From Microcystis aeruginosa Ma_MB_S_20031200_S102 (GTDB lineage Bacteria > Cyanobacteriota > Cyanobacteriia > Cyanobacteriales > Microcystaceae): a stretch of 36,088 nucleotides of DNA. The translations under genes and the position numbers were made by a program. Positions 1-7,468 of the stretch are shown here, piece by piece. Position 1 is the first letter of the stretch. Each line of letters begins with the position of its first letter. The notes beneath the pieces are model-generated. The model was not told the origin of the DNA. It searched no databases and was given only the letters and a program-made list of their open reading frames with translations. The stretch lies in the NCBI GenBank assembly GCA_007095845.1, contig SFBI01000044.1, forward strand, positions 1 to 36,088, given 5' to 3'.

Positions 1-536
1 CCAGAATCAAAGTAGCCAAGATTCACGCCCAAATCACCGATAACAGAAAAGACCATTTACACAAGCTAACCACTCAATTAGTTCGTGAAAACCAAACGAT
101 TGTGGTTGAGAATTTAGCCATCAAGAATATGGTCAAAAACCAGAAATTATCTCAGGCAATATCTGATGTAAGCTGGGGTGAAATCACTAGACAATTAGCC
201 TACAAATGCCGTTGGTATGGGAGAAATTACATCGAAATAGATAGATGGTTTCCTAGCTCTAAAAGGTGTAGTAATTGCGGGTATATTGCTGAAAAAATGC
301 CGTTAAATATTCGAGAGTGGGATTGTCCAGACTGCGGGACTCACCATGACCGAGATGTTAACGCTAGTAAAAACATTTTGGCCGCAGGGCTTGCGGTGTC
401 AGTCTGTAGAGCGACCATAAGACCAGAACAGAGTAAATCTGTTAAGGCAGGTGCGGAACCCCGCAAGGGAAAGAAGCAGAAACCCAAATCGTGAGGTTTG
501 GGAATCACCGTCCGTTTACGGCGGTGAGGATGTCAA
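1..536 (+). mobile_element. IS200/IS605-type (IS1341-like) element, 3' part only
   Basis: The left edge of the window cuts the element. It holds the 3' end of tnpB followed by two hairpins and the sequence GGATGTCAA, which I take as the right end near 536. No tnpA transposase is visible, but it could lie outside the window. IS605-family elements have no terminal inverted repeats and use subterminal hairpins instead, which fits what is seen. The exact right end is inferred, not proved. Confidence 0.75.
3..494 (+). CDS. tnpB: RNA-guided endonuclease TnpB (IS605 OrfB), C-terminal part
   Basis: The reading frame is open from base 3, so the gene starts left of the window; the GTG at 102 is only an internal codon. 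The visible 163 codons hold the C-terminal RuvC-like half of a TnpB nuclease. The Glu-containing motif VVENLAIKNM carries the second catalytic acid. A zinc ribbon follows (CSNCGY, then CPDCG), and then DRDVNASKNI carries the third catalytic Asp. A basic tail (RKGKKQKPKS) ends at TGA 492-494. TnpB proteins are guide-RNA-directed DNA nucleases that help retain IS605-type elements. The visible part looks intact, with no internal stop. The first catalytic Asp and the N-terminal half cannot be judged. Confidence 0.88.
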   Translation, partial: RIKVAKIHAQITDNRKDHLHKLTTQLVRENQTIVVENLAIKNMVKNQKLSQAISDVSWGEITRQLAYKCRWYGRNYIEIDRWFPSSKRCSNCGYIAEKMPLNIREWDCPDCGTHHDRDVNASKNILAAGLAVSVCRATIRPEQSKSVKAGAEPRKGKKQKPKS

Positions 537-552
537 CAGCTTTAACGGTAGG
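420..552 (+). ncRNA. Candidate omega RNA (reRNA) over the tnpB 3' end
   Basis: TnpB guide RNAs come from the tnpB 3' end and run across the right end of the element. Two hairpins sit here. The first is 483-502, with arms CCCAAATC/GGTTTGGG and a GTGA (GNRA-type) loop across the tnpB stop codon. The second is 506-526, with outer arms CACCG/CGGTG and an inner CCG/CGG stem. The presumed right end follows near 536, and the next 16-20 bases from 537 would act as guide. The hairpins are seen; the RNA and its ends are inferred. Confidence 0.45.
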
Positions 553-671
553 GGATTCCTTAATCTTGATCTTAGTTCTTTGCCGGCCGATTGTCGGGAA
601 CTAGAATAGACTATTATCTATGAAGTAGGGAGACACAATTATTTATAGGAGCAGTAGCGTAACCCATGCGG

Positions 672-729
672 GCGTTGGGTTTCATGCTTCAACCGTTCGG
701 CAAAAGCTCACGGCCGAAGCCCAACCTAC
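672..729 (-). repeat. 58-bp dispersed repeat, copy 1
   Basis: The reverse complement of this stretch matches 5591-5648 over 58 bp, with differences only in the short segment around 683-688. The ends form an imperfect inverted repeat (GTTGGGTTTC against GAAGCCCAAC), so it looks like a small non-autonomous palindromic element. It contains no reading frame. Confidence 0.7.
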
Positions 730-763
730 GTCCTCCACCTACCTACTCCCTATCTACCCACTT

Positions 764-829
764 CATAATTCATAATTCATAATTCATAATTCCCTCTCCC
801 CACTTCCCCACTTCCCCACTTCCCCACTT
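764..829. repeat. Short tandem repeats: CATAATT x4, then CCCCACTT x4
   Basis: Four perfect CATAATT units run from 764 to 791, and four CCCCACTT units from 798 to 829. Similar heptamer and octamer arrays recur between genes throughout the window, always outside coding sequence. Confidence 0.85.
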
Positions 830-909
830 CCCCACCTCCTTCGGGCCAGAAAAGGGGTAAGATAATAAGTTTAGTGATAAGATGACCGAATTGTAAGCGG
901 GGACTTGAT

Positions 910-1893
910 ATGGCAGAAACCCTATTATTTAATGCTTTGCGACAGGCGATCGATGAGGAAATGGGCCGCGACCAGACAGTATTTGTTTTGGGTGAAGACG
1001 TGGGTCATTACGGCGGTTCCTACAAAGTTACCAAAGATCTCTACAAAAAATATGGCGATTTAAGGGTTTTAGATACTCCCATCGCTGAAAATAGTTTTAC
1101 AGGCATGGCAGTGGGGGCAGCCATGACGGGATTGCGTCCGATTATTGAAGGCATGAATATGGGTTTTCTTTTGCTTGCCTTTAACCAAATTGCCAACAAT
1201 GCCGGGATGTTACGTTATACTTCCGGCGGTAATTTTAAAATCCCCATGGTTATCCGCGGTCCGGGGGGTGTGGGGAGACAATTAGGTGCGGAACATTCCC
1301 AACGTTTAGAGGCCTATTTTCACGCGGTACCAGGCCTAAAAATTGTCGCTTGTTCCACTCCCTACAATGCCAAAGGTTTATTAAAATCGGCGATTAGAGA
1401 TAATAACCCCGTGCTTTTCTTTGAACACGTTCTTCTCTATAATCTCAAGGAAAATTTACCTGATAGCGAGTATCTTTTACCCCTCGATAAAGCGGAAATC
1501 GTTCGTAAAGGAGAAGATATAACTATTCTCACCTATTCGCGGATGCGTCATCACTGTTTACAGGCATTAAAACAGTTAGAAAAAGATGGCTATGATCCAG
1601 AAATTATCGATTTAATTTCCCTGAAACCCTTTGATATGGAGACGATCGCTGCTTCGATTCGCAAGACTCATAGGGTGATTATTGTGGAAGAATGTATGAA
1701 AACGGCGGGAATTGCTTCCGAGTTAATTGCTTTAATTAATGAGCAGTTATTCGATGAATTGGATGCCCCCGTGTTAAGATTATCTTCCCAAGATATCCCC
1801 ACACCTTATAACGGTAATCTAGAAAGATTGACGATTATTCAACCTAATCAAATTGTCGAAGCTGTCCAAAAAATGGTCGGCGATCGCATTTAA
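910..1893 (+). CDS. pdhB: Pyruvate dehydrogenase E1 component, beta subunit
   Basis: This is the beta subunit of the thiamine-diphosphate-dependent E1 enzyme, which decarboxylates pyruvate and passes the acetyl group to lipoyl-E2 to make acetyl-CoA. The 327-residue length is normal for the family. The N-terminal transketolase-type pyrimidine-binding domain (about 1-180) contains LGEDVG near 28-32 and DTPIAE ending in Glu60, which fits the conserved Glu that activates the cofactor. The transketolase C-terminal domain (about 195-320) has the expected SLKPFD and VEECM segments. The partner pdhA is not in the window; cyanobacteria often keep the E1 subunits apart. secD starts 26 bp downstream on the same strand, so the two may be cotranscribed. 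Confidence 0.95.
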   Translation: MAETLLFNALRQAIDEEMGRDQTVFVLGEDVGHYGGSYKVTKDLYKKYGDLRVLDTPIAENSFTGMAVGAAMTGLRPIIEGMNMGFLLLAFNQIANNAGMLRYTSGGNFKIPMVIRGPGGVGRQLGAEHSQRLEAYFHAVPGLKIVACSTPYNAKGLLKSAIRDNNPVLFFEHVLLYNLKENLPDSEYLLPLDKAEIVRKGEDITILTYSRMRHHCLQALKQLEKDGYDPEIIDLISLKPFDMETIAASIRKTHRVIIVEECMKTAGIASELIALINEQLFDELDAPVLRLSSQDIPTPYNGNLERLTIIQPNQIVEAVQKMVGDRI

Positions 1894-1919
1894 CAAATTC
1901 TCCTTTTGATACTGAAGTT

Positions 1920-3326
1920 ATGCAGAGACAAAATTGGTTATTGTTACTGATCATCGGCCTAGTTGTTGCCTCGATCTTCGTCCTGATTAAGTTACCCCTA
2001 CAATTAGGTTTGGACCTGCGCGGTGGTAGTCAATTAACCATTCAGGTTAAACCCACTGAAACCGTGACAACCATTCAACCTAATGATTTAAAGGCCGTAC
2101 AAAATGTGATTGAAAATCGCGTTAATGCCCTCGGTGTTTCTGAATCATTAGTGCAGACTGTGGACAGTAAAAATCAGGTAATCGTGCAACTACCCGGGGT
2201 CACAGATCCCAAAGAAGCTGAGAGAAACTTAAATGTTCAGGCCCAATTAGAATTTCGTCAGCAGAAACAAGGTACAGAAGGAGAATTTCGGGCTGAATAT
2301 TCAATTTTTCAACAAAAAAAAGCAGAATTAGCCGCCCTTAAAGCCGAAAATAAACCCGAAAATGCCGCTAAAATTGCTGAACTAGAACAATCTCTCCAGA
2401 AATCTAAAGAGGCAATTTTAAATTTGTTTGAATCGGTGGACTTAACTGGAAAAAATCTGCAAAATGCCACTATTAGTTCCACCCAAGGCACTAACTGGGA
2501 AGTGGCCATTACTTTCGACTCGGAAGGGGGCAGTAAATTCGCTGAACTGACTAAAGCGATCGCGGGTACTGGTCGCAGTATTGGCATTTTCCTCGATAAT
2601 GAATTAATTAGCGCCCCTGTGGTTGGTGTGGAGTTTGCCCAAACGGGAATCACGGGAGGCCGGGCCGTGATTACTGGTAATTTTACCGCCGAAACTGCCA
2701 ACGATCTAGCGATTCAATTGCGCGGTGGTTCCCTACCTTTCCCTGTCAAAGTGGAGGAAATTCGTACCGTCGGGGCAACTTTAGGCCAGGATAGCATCCG
2801 TCGCAGTATCTACGCTGGTTTAGTGGGTTTACTGTTAGTTTTAATCTTTATGGCGGTTTATTACCGTTTACCCGGAATTATAGCTGATATTTCCCTGATT
2901 ATCTATACTATCCTTGCGCTGGGAGCTTTTGCCCTAGTGGGAGTCACCATGACGTTACCCGGTATTGCTGGATTTATCCTCAGTATCGGCATGGCAGTTG
3001 ATGCGAATGTACTAATTTTTGAGCGTACCCGGGAGGAATTAAGGGCCGGAAAATCCCTATTTCGGGCGGTGGAGTCGGGATTTTATCGGGCTTTTTCCAG
3101 TATTCTTGATAGTAATGTTACTACTTTAATCGCCTGTGCTGCCCTATTTTGGTTGGGTTCGGGATTAGTCAAGGGTTTTGCTTTAACTTTAGCCATTGGG
3201 GTAGCTGTGAGTATGTTTACCGCTTTAACCTGTAGTCGTACTCTCCTGTTAATCACCGTCTTAAACGTCCCCAGCGTCCGTCAAAAACCCCAACTTTTCT
3301 GCCCTAATTTACCGACAAATCAGTAG
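1920..3326 (+). CDS. secD: Protein translocase subunit SecD
   Basis: SecD works with SecF in the inner and/or thylakoid membrane, using the proton gradient to pull proteins out of the SecYEG channel. The protein has an N-terminal membrane segment (about 6-27), the motif LGLDLRGG just after it, a periplasmic/lumenal P1 region, and a C-terminal bundle of five hydrophobic segments. Between these the signature MAVDANVLIFERTREEL is clear. At 468 residues it is shorter than E. coli SecD (615) but normal for cyanobacteria. A charged Lys/Glu/Ala-rich stretch (about residues 130-168) looks like a coiled-coil insertion in P1. A small inverted-repeat element starts one base after the stop and separates secD from secF. 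Confidence 0.95.
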   Translation: MQRQNWLLLLIIGLVVASIFVLIKLPLQLGLDLRGGSQLTIQVKPTETVTTIQPNDLKAVQNVIENRVNALGVSESLVQTVDSKNQVIVQLPGVTDPKEAERNLNVQAQLEFRQQKQGTEGEFRAEYSIFQQKKAELAALKAENKPENAAKIAELEQSLQKSKEAILNLFESVDLTGKNLQNATISSTQGTNWEVAITFDSEGGSKFAELTKAIAGTGRSIGIFLDNELISAPVVGVEFAQTGITGGRAVITGNFTAETANDLAIQLRGGSLPFPVKVEEIRTVGATLGQDSIRRSIYAGLVGLLLVLIFMAVYYRLPGIIADISLIIYTILALGAFALVGVTMTLPGIAGFILSIGMAVDANVLIFERTREELRAGKSLFRAVESGFYRAFSSILDSNVTTLIACAALFWLGSGLVKGFALTLAIGVAVSMFTALTCSRTLLLITVLNVPSVRQKPQLFCPNLPTNQ

Positions 3327-3389
3327 GGTGGGTTAGGCGACGACAAGTTATGCTGTTAACCAATAATTTCATATTCGCCGTAACCCACC
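3327..3389. repeat. MITE-like inverted repeat between secD and secF
   Basis: The 63-bp stretch has terminal arms GGTGGGTTAGGCGA and TCGCCGTAACCCACC, which pair perfectly except for one bulged base. The centre has no reading frame. It begins right after the secD stop codon, so if secD and secF share a message the RNA could fold here. Confidence 0.6.
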
Positions 3390-3440
3390 GATTGCCACTC
3401 CCTACTCCCCAAATTCCTTTTTTCCTTTTACTTAATCAAT

Positions 3441-4373
3441 ATGGCATTTCGCGTTACAAAACAGCGTAAATTTTGGTGGACAGTCTCGTCCCTGCTGACA
3501 ATTGGTAGTATTTTGGCCATGGTGATTTCTTGGTTCACTATTCAAGCGCCTTTGCGACCGAGTTTAGATTTTGTTGGTGGTACGAGAATTCAGATAGAAT
3601 TAGCCTGTGCCAAAAAGAATAACTGTGAGAAACCCTTAACTACTGCCGAAGTGCAAGTGATTTTAGACGAGGAGGGATTGGGTAACAGTAGTGTGCAGGT
3701 GTTGGATAAATATACTTTATCGGTGCGGACGAAAACCCTCGTAGAAGAACAGAGAACGAAATTACTCGACACCTTAAATCAGAAAATTGGCACCTTTGAC
3801 CCCGAAACCAGTCAAATCGATACAGTTGGGCCGACCATCGGTCAAGAATTATTTAGGTCAGGATTTTTAGCTTTATTAGTTTCCTTTTTTGGCATTGCCG
3901 CCTATCTCAGCTTCCGTTTTCAACGGGATTACGCTTTTTTTGCCATTGTCGCCCTGCTGCACGACGTTTTGATCACTTTAGGGGTCTTTGCGGTTTTAGG
4001 CTTAATTGCGGGGGTAGAAGTGGATAGTTTATTTTTGGTTTCCCTCTTGACAATTGTGGGTTTTTCTGTTAATGACACAGTGGTAATTTATGATCGCGTG
4101 CGGGAAAATTTTGTCAATACCCCCGAATTATCCGTGGATGAAATTGTCGATAATGCGGTCAGTCAAACCCTAAGTCGTTCGATTAATACTACCCTGACCA
4201 CTTTATTGCCTCTGGTGGCGATTTTTCTCTTTGGTGGCAGCACCTTAAAATATTTTGCCCTAGCTTTAATTATCGGTTTCGTAGCCGGGGCCTATTCGAG
4301 TATTTTTATCGCTAGTACTCTACTAGCTTGGTGGCGCGGTCGTTCCAATCGAACTACACTCAATTACAGTTAG
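3441..4373 (+). CDS. secF: Protein translocase subunit SecF
   Basis: SecF is the partner of SecD in the proton-driven SecDF accessory complex. The 310-residue protein has an N-terminal membrane segment (about 13-34), then SLDFVGGT, a small lumenal domain with a cysteine pair (CAKKNNC), and five C-terminal membrane segments. The SecF signature [16 protein letters not shown] lies within these. The order secD-secF on one strand matches other cyanobacteria. The stop codon overlaps by 4 bp the stop of the convergent antitoxin-like gene on the other strand, so the 3' ends interlock with no room for a terminator between them. Confidence 0.95.
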   Translation: MAFRVTKQRKFWWTVSSLLTIGSILAMVISWFTIQAPLRPSLDFVGGTRIQIELACAKKNNCEKPLTTAEVQVILDEEGLGNSSVQVLDKYTLSVRTKTLVEEQRTKLLDTLNQKIGTFDPETSQIDTVGPTIGQELFRSGFLALLVSFFGIAAYLSFRFQRDYAFFAIVALLHDVLITLGVFAVLGLIAGVEVDSLFLVSLLTIVGFSVNDTVVIYDRVRENFVNTPELSVDEIVDNAVSQTLSRSINTTLTTLLPLVAIFLFGGSTLKYFALALIIGFVAGAYSSIFIASTLLAWWRGRSNRTTLNYS

Positions 4374-4693
4374 GATGCCATTGGTGAAGAATCAGTGGGT
4401 CTTGGATAGGTCGTAATAGTAATTTCAACCTGTTGATTGAGACGACCCAAAATTGATATCAAACGGTCAATAGTAAAGCGTCCCAAATTAGCACGGCGAA
4501 TCTGGACAAATTCACTGTGATTAATTCCAGTTCGCACTTGAGCATCGCGGGTTGATAAGTCTTCCTTCTCCAGAACCTTGATAATTTCAGCAGCAAGCAG
4601 TGCTTTCGCTTGTCGCACGTCCGCATCTACATCGCCAAAATCGCGGTACACATTCCCGCTACCTTGTACCAGTTCAAATTGTTCTTCACTCAT
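4370..4693 (-). CDS. HigA/XRE-type helix-turn-helix protein (orphan antitoxin-like)
   Basis: I start at the ATG at 4693 because AAGGAGG lies 7 bases upstream; the frame is open further back to 4750 but without a good site. The 107-residue protein begins [13 protein letters not shown], has an acidic/Ala-rich helix (about 25-45), then a helix-turn-helix (about 48-85: [17 protein letters not shown], then [17 protein letters not shown]). It ends with a beta-type segment [10 protein letters not shown]. This layout matches HigA-type antitoxins encoded after a RelE/HigB-like toxin. No RelE-like toxin lies directly upstream. The next gene upstream on this strand, 203 bp away, is a 75-residue protein of unknown family. 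The antitoxin assignment is family-based; the protein may be a solitary regulator. Confidence 0.75.
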   Translation of the reverse strand: MSEEQFELVQGSGNVYRDFGDVDADVRQAKALLAAEIIKVLEKEDLSTRDAQVRTGINHSEFVQIRRANLGRFTIDRLISILGRLNQQVEITITTYPRPTDSSPMAS

Positions 4694-4755
4694 GAGAGTT
4701 CCTCCTTCAATCGCTTGAGCCGTGCTTTGATAACTGATACCACCGGTCAAGCCCC

Positions 4756-4787
4756 ATTATATCTGTTGAAGTTTTTGCTTGTGTCAA
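4756..4787 (-). promoter_or_regulatory. Possible promoter of the HigA-like gene
   Basis: On the minus strand a perfect TTGACA (4782-4787) is followed by a perfect TATAAT (4756-4761), but the spacer is 20 bp against an optimum of about 17. The -10 box lies about 62 bp before the ATG. The boxes are seen; promoter activity is inferred and the long spacer weakens it. Confidence 0.35.
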
Positions 4788-4896
4788 TCAAAGCGGCAAT
4801 CCCATGATAATATCTGGCAGTGCGATTGCTAATCTTGTAGGTTAGGCCCGTTGTGGGTCAACAATAAATATATTTTCGTAACAGAAAGCTCATGAT

Positions 4897-5124
4897 TCAT
4901 GGATGATAAGCCGTAATAACCAGACTTCTATCGGCACTATAAATTGCTTCAACACGACGAAAACTAGAATGATTCCACCAGACTTTAATTCTATTTCCCT
5001 TGGCTGGAGCAGACCCAACAACGGTATAACCAGCATTGAACATCAATTGTTCAAAAACTTCTGCTGGCATTGTTTTAGATGAAATGAGAGAAAGACCATC
5101 AATTTGATGCTTATCGAGGGTCAT
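4897..5124 (-). CDS. Small protein of unknown function (75 aa), possible toxin-like fold
   Basis: I do not recognise the family. The start at 5124 has AAGGGAG just upstream, though only about 2 bases before the ATG. An internal Met19 is an alternative start and opens the better-looking part of the protein. That part is small and beta-rich: GYTVVGS, then IKVWW, then RRVEAIYSADRS, and a terminal VITAYHP. A C-terminal 'viTAY' strand is seen in some small nuclease toxins of the BECR type, but I can show no catalytic set, so this is only a hint. The gene overlaps the 3' end of the upstream gene by 14 bp, which suggests coupled translation, and lies 203 bp upstream of the HigA-like gene. Confidence 0.6.
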   Translation of the reverse strand: MTLDKHQIDGLSLISSKTMPAEVFEQLMFNAGYTVVGSAPAKGNRIKVWWNHSSFRRVEAIYSADRSLVITAYHP

Positions 5125-5398
5125 AACTCCCTTTATAGGTTGTAAAAATTTGATAACCAGGTAAAACTAAGCTGATACCAGCAAAACTATGTATTATTCC
5201 TGGATAACTTTCTTCTGCATCACTACCCCCTAATCGCCAACAAAAAGAACCCAACCAAATATAAAAGCCTGGAATCAGTGCGTCCATCGAATAGGCAATA
5301 TCTTTTAACTGAGGGTTAACTTCGTTTGATGATCCCTTTTTTTGAGAAACTTTTATTTTCATTATTTTAAACTTATACTTATTTAAGAATGATACCAT
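5111..5398 (-). CDS. Small protein of unknown function (95 aa) upstream of 4897 gene
   Basis: The frame is open to 5557, but that extension runs through a MITE-like element and its big hairpin, so the true start must be inside. Candidates are ATG 5398 (used here, 95 residues) or ATG 5362 (83 residues, beginning MKIKVSQKKG); neither has a strong ribosome binding site. The N-terminal part is basic. The C-terminal part has a hydrophobic, aromatic segment (ALIPGFYIWLGSFCWRLGG) that could be one membrane segment or a buried strand, then FAGISLVLPGYQIF. No family is recognised. The 14-bp overlap with the next gene suggests the pair is a unit. Confidence 0.45.
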   Translation of the reverse strand: MVSFLNKYKFKIMKIKVSQKKGSSNEVNPQLKDIAYSMDALIPGFYIWLGSFCWRLGGSDAEESYPGIIHSFAGISLVLPGYQIFTTYKGSYDPR

Positions 5399-5468
5399 AT
5401 TTTTGTTAGCATTGACGATGACAATTATCACAATGTCAACACTTAAATCCTTTGGCGCGATTGCTAAT

Positions 5469-5582
5469 ACTAAATCCCTTGAGTAACGCACAGAAAACGG
5501 GTTTCTCCGAGAAACCCGTTTTCTACTCATGCAAAAGGCAAAATGGAGAATAAACAATCAGTTTTTAATAACTGGATTTAGT
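5469..5582. repeat. MITE-like element, ACTAAATCC family, copy 1
   Basis: The element is bounded by ACTAAATCC (5469-5477) and GGATTTAGT (5574-5582). Its ends, including the inner right-end segment CAGTTTTTAATAACTGGATT, match the copy at 24553-24655. The centre differs: this copy carries a long hairpin at 5492-5524 that the other lacks. It has no coding capacity of its own. Confidence 0.7.
5492..5524. repeat. Perfect 15-bp-arm hairpin inside the MITE
   Basis: The arms AGAAAACGGGTTTCT (5492-5506) and AGAAACCCGTTTTCT (5510-5524) are exact reverse complements, separated by CCG. There is no T-run on either side, so it is not a typical intrinsic terminator. It looks like a palindromic repeat unit inserted in the MITE. 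Confidence 0.75.
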
Positions 5583-5590
5583 ATAATATG

Positions 5591-5648
5591 GTAGGTTGGG
5601 CTTCGGCCGTGAGCTTTTGCCGAACGGTTGAGGAAGGAAACCCAACGC
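5591..5648 (+). repeat. 58-bp dispersed repeat, copy 2
   Basis: This is the second copy of the repeat at 672-729, in the opposite orientation. It begins GTAGGTTGGGCTTCGGCC and ends GAAACCCAACGC, so its ends form an imperfect inverted repeat. It sits 8 bp from the end of the ACTAAATCC element, making 5469-5648 a cluster of small repeats between the small-gene pair and ruvC. Confidence 0.7.
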
Positions 5649-5768
5649 TAATCAAAGATATTTGAAAGCCTTATTATCTTCAACCGTCCCATCGAACTAA
5701 GATAGTGCAAGCTTAAAGATTGCTGTTAGTCACCAGCTAAATTTTTTGACCAATTGCGTCAAATTGCC

Positions 5769-6254
5769 TCAAGAGATTTGATTGCGAACACCACTGAAAG
5801 CGGCGTATGCGATCGCTATAGCATCTACAGCATCATTAATGGGCATTTTTGTCAATCCGAATAAATACTTAATTTGTTCGGACACCTCAGCTTTAGTGGC
5901 CCTACCATGGCCGAGATGACATTTCCAACTAGCTTGATGGAGGAAAATCGGTTCAATTCCCCCATCGCGACAGCTAACCAGATTGATAATTCCCAATGCT
6001 TGCAGGACTCCACCGGCTGCCTTGATTTGCCGGTTAAAAAAGGGCATTTCCACGGCAATTTCCCCCGGCTTATATTCTGCGATTAACTCCTTTAAATCCC
6101 GTTCAATTTCGATTAAACGCTGGGCAGTAGAAAGATTTTTAGAAGTTTCGATCGTGCCATAATCGACTAAAATCGGCATTAACTCACTATTATCCCGGAG
6201 AATAGCCCAACCGACAATCGCTAATCCGGGGTCGATACCCAACCAAGTAGTCAT
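5769..6254 (-). CDS. ruvC: Holliday junction resolvase RuvC
   Basis: RuvC cuts four-way DNA junctions during recombination and repair, acting with RuvAB. The 161-residue length is normal. The four acidic catalytic residues are in place: Asp8 in GIDPG, Glu69 in VEMPFF, and Asp141 and Asp144 in NDAVDAIAIAYA. The start ATG at 6254 lies 3 bp after the stop of wecB on the same strand, so the two are very likely cotranscribed and RuvC may be translated by coupling. This pairing with a sugar-nucleotide epimerase has no obvious functional meaning. Confidence 0.95.
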   Translation of the reverse strand: MTTWLGIDPGLAIVGWAILRDNSELMPILVDYGTIETSKNLSTAQRLIEIERDLKELIAEYKPGEIAVEMPFFNRQIKAAGGVLQALGIINLVSCRDGGIEPIFLHQASWKCHLGHGRATKAEVSEQIKYLFGLTKMPINDAVDAIAIAYAAFSGVRNQIS

Positions 6255-6257
6255 AGA

Positions 6258-7361
6258 TTAAGCCAAAAAATCTTGGACGATTTCGAGGATTCTTTGGGAT
6301 GCTTGTCCATCTCCAAAAGGATTAATGGCATTAGCCATACGATCATAGGCGATTTTATCCCTTAATAATTCTCCCGCTTCGGCTAAAATTTGCTCGGGAT
6401 TTGTCCCAATTAATTTCGCTGTTCCCGCTTGCACTGCTTCCGGTCTTTCTGTGGTTTCTCGCAATACTAAAACCGGTTTTCCTAAACTGGGTGCCTCTTC
6501 TTGAATGCCCCCAGAATCAGTTAATAATAAATAACAGCGTTGAATCGCCCCCACTAACTCGGCATAATCGAGAGGTTCAGTTAAAAATACCCTGGGATGA
6601 TTGCCCAAAGCGGACTGAATTGGTTCTCGGACGGTGGGATTGCGATGTAGGGGTAATAATAGGGCTGTATCGGCATATTTTTCTAGTAACAAAGTAAATC
6701 CTTTGATAATATCCTGTAAGGGTTCGCCCCAATTTTCCCGGCGGTGAACCGTGGCTAATAAAACCCGATAATCTGACCAATTTAAGCCGAAAATTTGACA
6801 TTCTGGTGCGGTTTTGGCTACGGTTAATAAAGCATCAATAACCGTATTGCCGGTGTGGTGAATATTTCCTGTCACCCCAGATTTTTGTAAATTTTCTACG
6901 GCTAAAGTAGTGGGAGCAAAATGTAGGGTCGTCAGCTGAGAAATTAGGCGACGATTAGCTTCTTCGGGATAGGGATTATAGATATCATTAGTTCTTAATC
7001 CTGCTTCTACATGGGCGATAGGAATTTGTTGATAAAAGGCCGCTAAAGCAGCAGCAAAAGCGGTAGTAGTATCACCTTGCACAATAATTAAATCTGGTTT
7101 TATGCGTTCAAAAACTGTTTCTAAACCCCGTAAACTGCGGCAAGTAATATCAGTTAAAGTTTGACGAGTTTGCATAATATCGAGATTTTCATCTGCTTTT
7201 AAAGCAAATAATTCCATCACCTGCGCCACCATTTCTTTGTGCTGTCCCGTCAGAATTACATGGGTTTGAAACTGTTCCGATTCTTGAAAAGCACGAATAA
7301 CGGGAGCTAATTTAATCGCTTCGGGACGAGTTCCAAGAGTAATACAAATTGATTTCAACAT
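6258..7361 (-). CDS. wecB: UDP-N-acetylglucosamine 2-epimerase (non-hydrolysing)
   Basis: The enzyme interconverts UDP-GlcNAc and UDP-ManNAc in the cytoplasm, supplying ManNAc-type sugars for surface polysaccharides. The 367 residues match the family length. Visible motifs are GTRPEAIKLAPV at the N terminus, QGDTTTAFAAALAAF, HVEAGLRTND, the nucleotide-binding segment LLTDSGGIQEEAPSLGKP, and VLRETTERPEAVQAGT. The gene is followed 3 bp later by ruvC. The 129 bp upstream hold an intergenic repeat cassette and an AATTCAT array, so its promoter must lie within or beyond repeats. Confidence 0.93.
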   Translation of the reverse strand: MLKSICITLGTRPEAIKLAPVIRAFQESEQFQTHVILTGQHKEMVAQVMELFALKADENLDIMQTRQTLTDITCRSLRGLETVFERIKPDLIIVQGDTTTAFAAALAAFYQQIPIAHVEAGLRTNDIYNPYPEEANRRLISQLTTLHFAPTTLAVENLQKSGVTGNIHHTGNTVIDALLTVAKTAPECQIFGLNWSDYRVLLATVHRRENWGEPLQDIIKGFTLLLEKYADTALLLPLHRNPTVREPIQSALGNHPRVFLTEPLDYAELVGAIQRCYLLLTDSGGIQEEAPSLGKPVLVLRETTERPEAVQAGTAKLIGTNPEQILAEAGELLRDKIAYDRMANAINPFGDGQASQRILEIVQDFLA

Positions 7362-7364
7362 ATT

Positions 7365-7468
7365 ATTATCAGTTATCAGTTATTTTAGCCGTCAGGAGAC
7401 AGGAGACAGGAGATGATTTTTATTTATTCTCCCTAATTCATAATTCATAATTCATAATTCATAATTCA
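7365..7468. repeat. Composite intergenic repeat with AATTCAT array
   Basis: From 7365: heptamer remnants (ATCAGTTATCAGTTA), then GTCAGGAGACAGGAGACAGGAGA, a T-rich TTTTTATTTATTCTCCCT block, and four AATTCAT units (7435-7462). The CAGGAG plus TTTTATTTATTCTCC part recurs at 14150-14193, 27973-28027 and 32040-32083 in the same orientation. Confidence 0.75.

Larger units (their letters stand above)
537..909. other. Intergenic region between IS605 element and pdhB
   Basis: No gene is visible in this 373-bp stretch. It holds one copy of a 58-bp dispersed repeat (672-729), a CATAATT tandem array (764-791) and a CCCCACTT array (798-829). The last 80 bases before pdhB should hold its promoter, but I cannot name convincing -35 and -10 boxes. 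GCGGGGA about 7 bases before the ATG may be the ribosome binding site. Confidence 0.6.

Noticed and set aside
2309-2701. Antisense frame of 130 codons in secD
   Set aside because: secD is intact on the plus strand with clear motifs. The antisense frame has no start signal or protein-like features.
5399-5557. N-terminal extension of the small gene at 5111-5398
   Set aside because: The extension is the translation of the ACTAAATCC element and its hairpin, so it was left out of the gene.
7435-7468. Tandem repeats considered as a possible CRISPR array
   Set aside because: The units are 7-8 bp with no spacers between them. No cas gene is present anywhere in the window.
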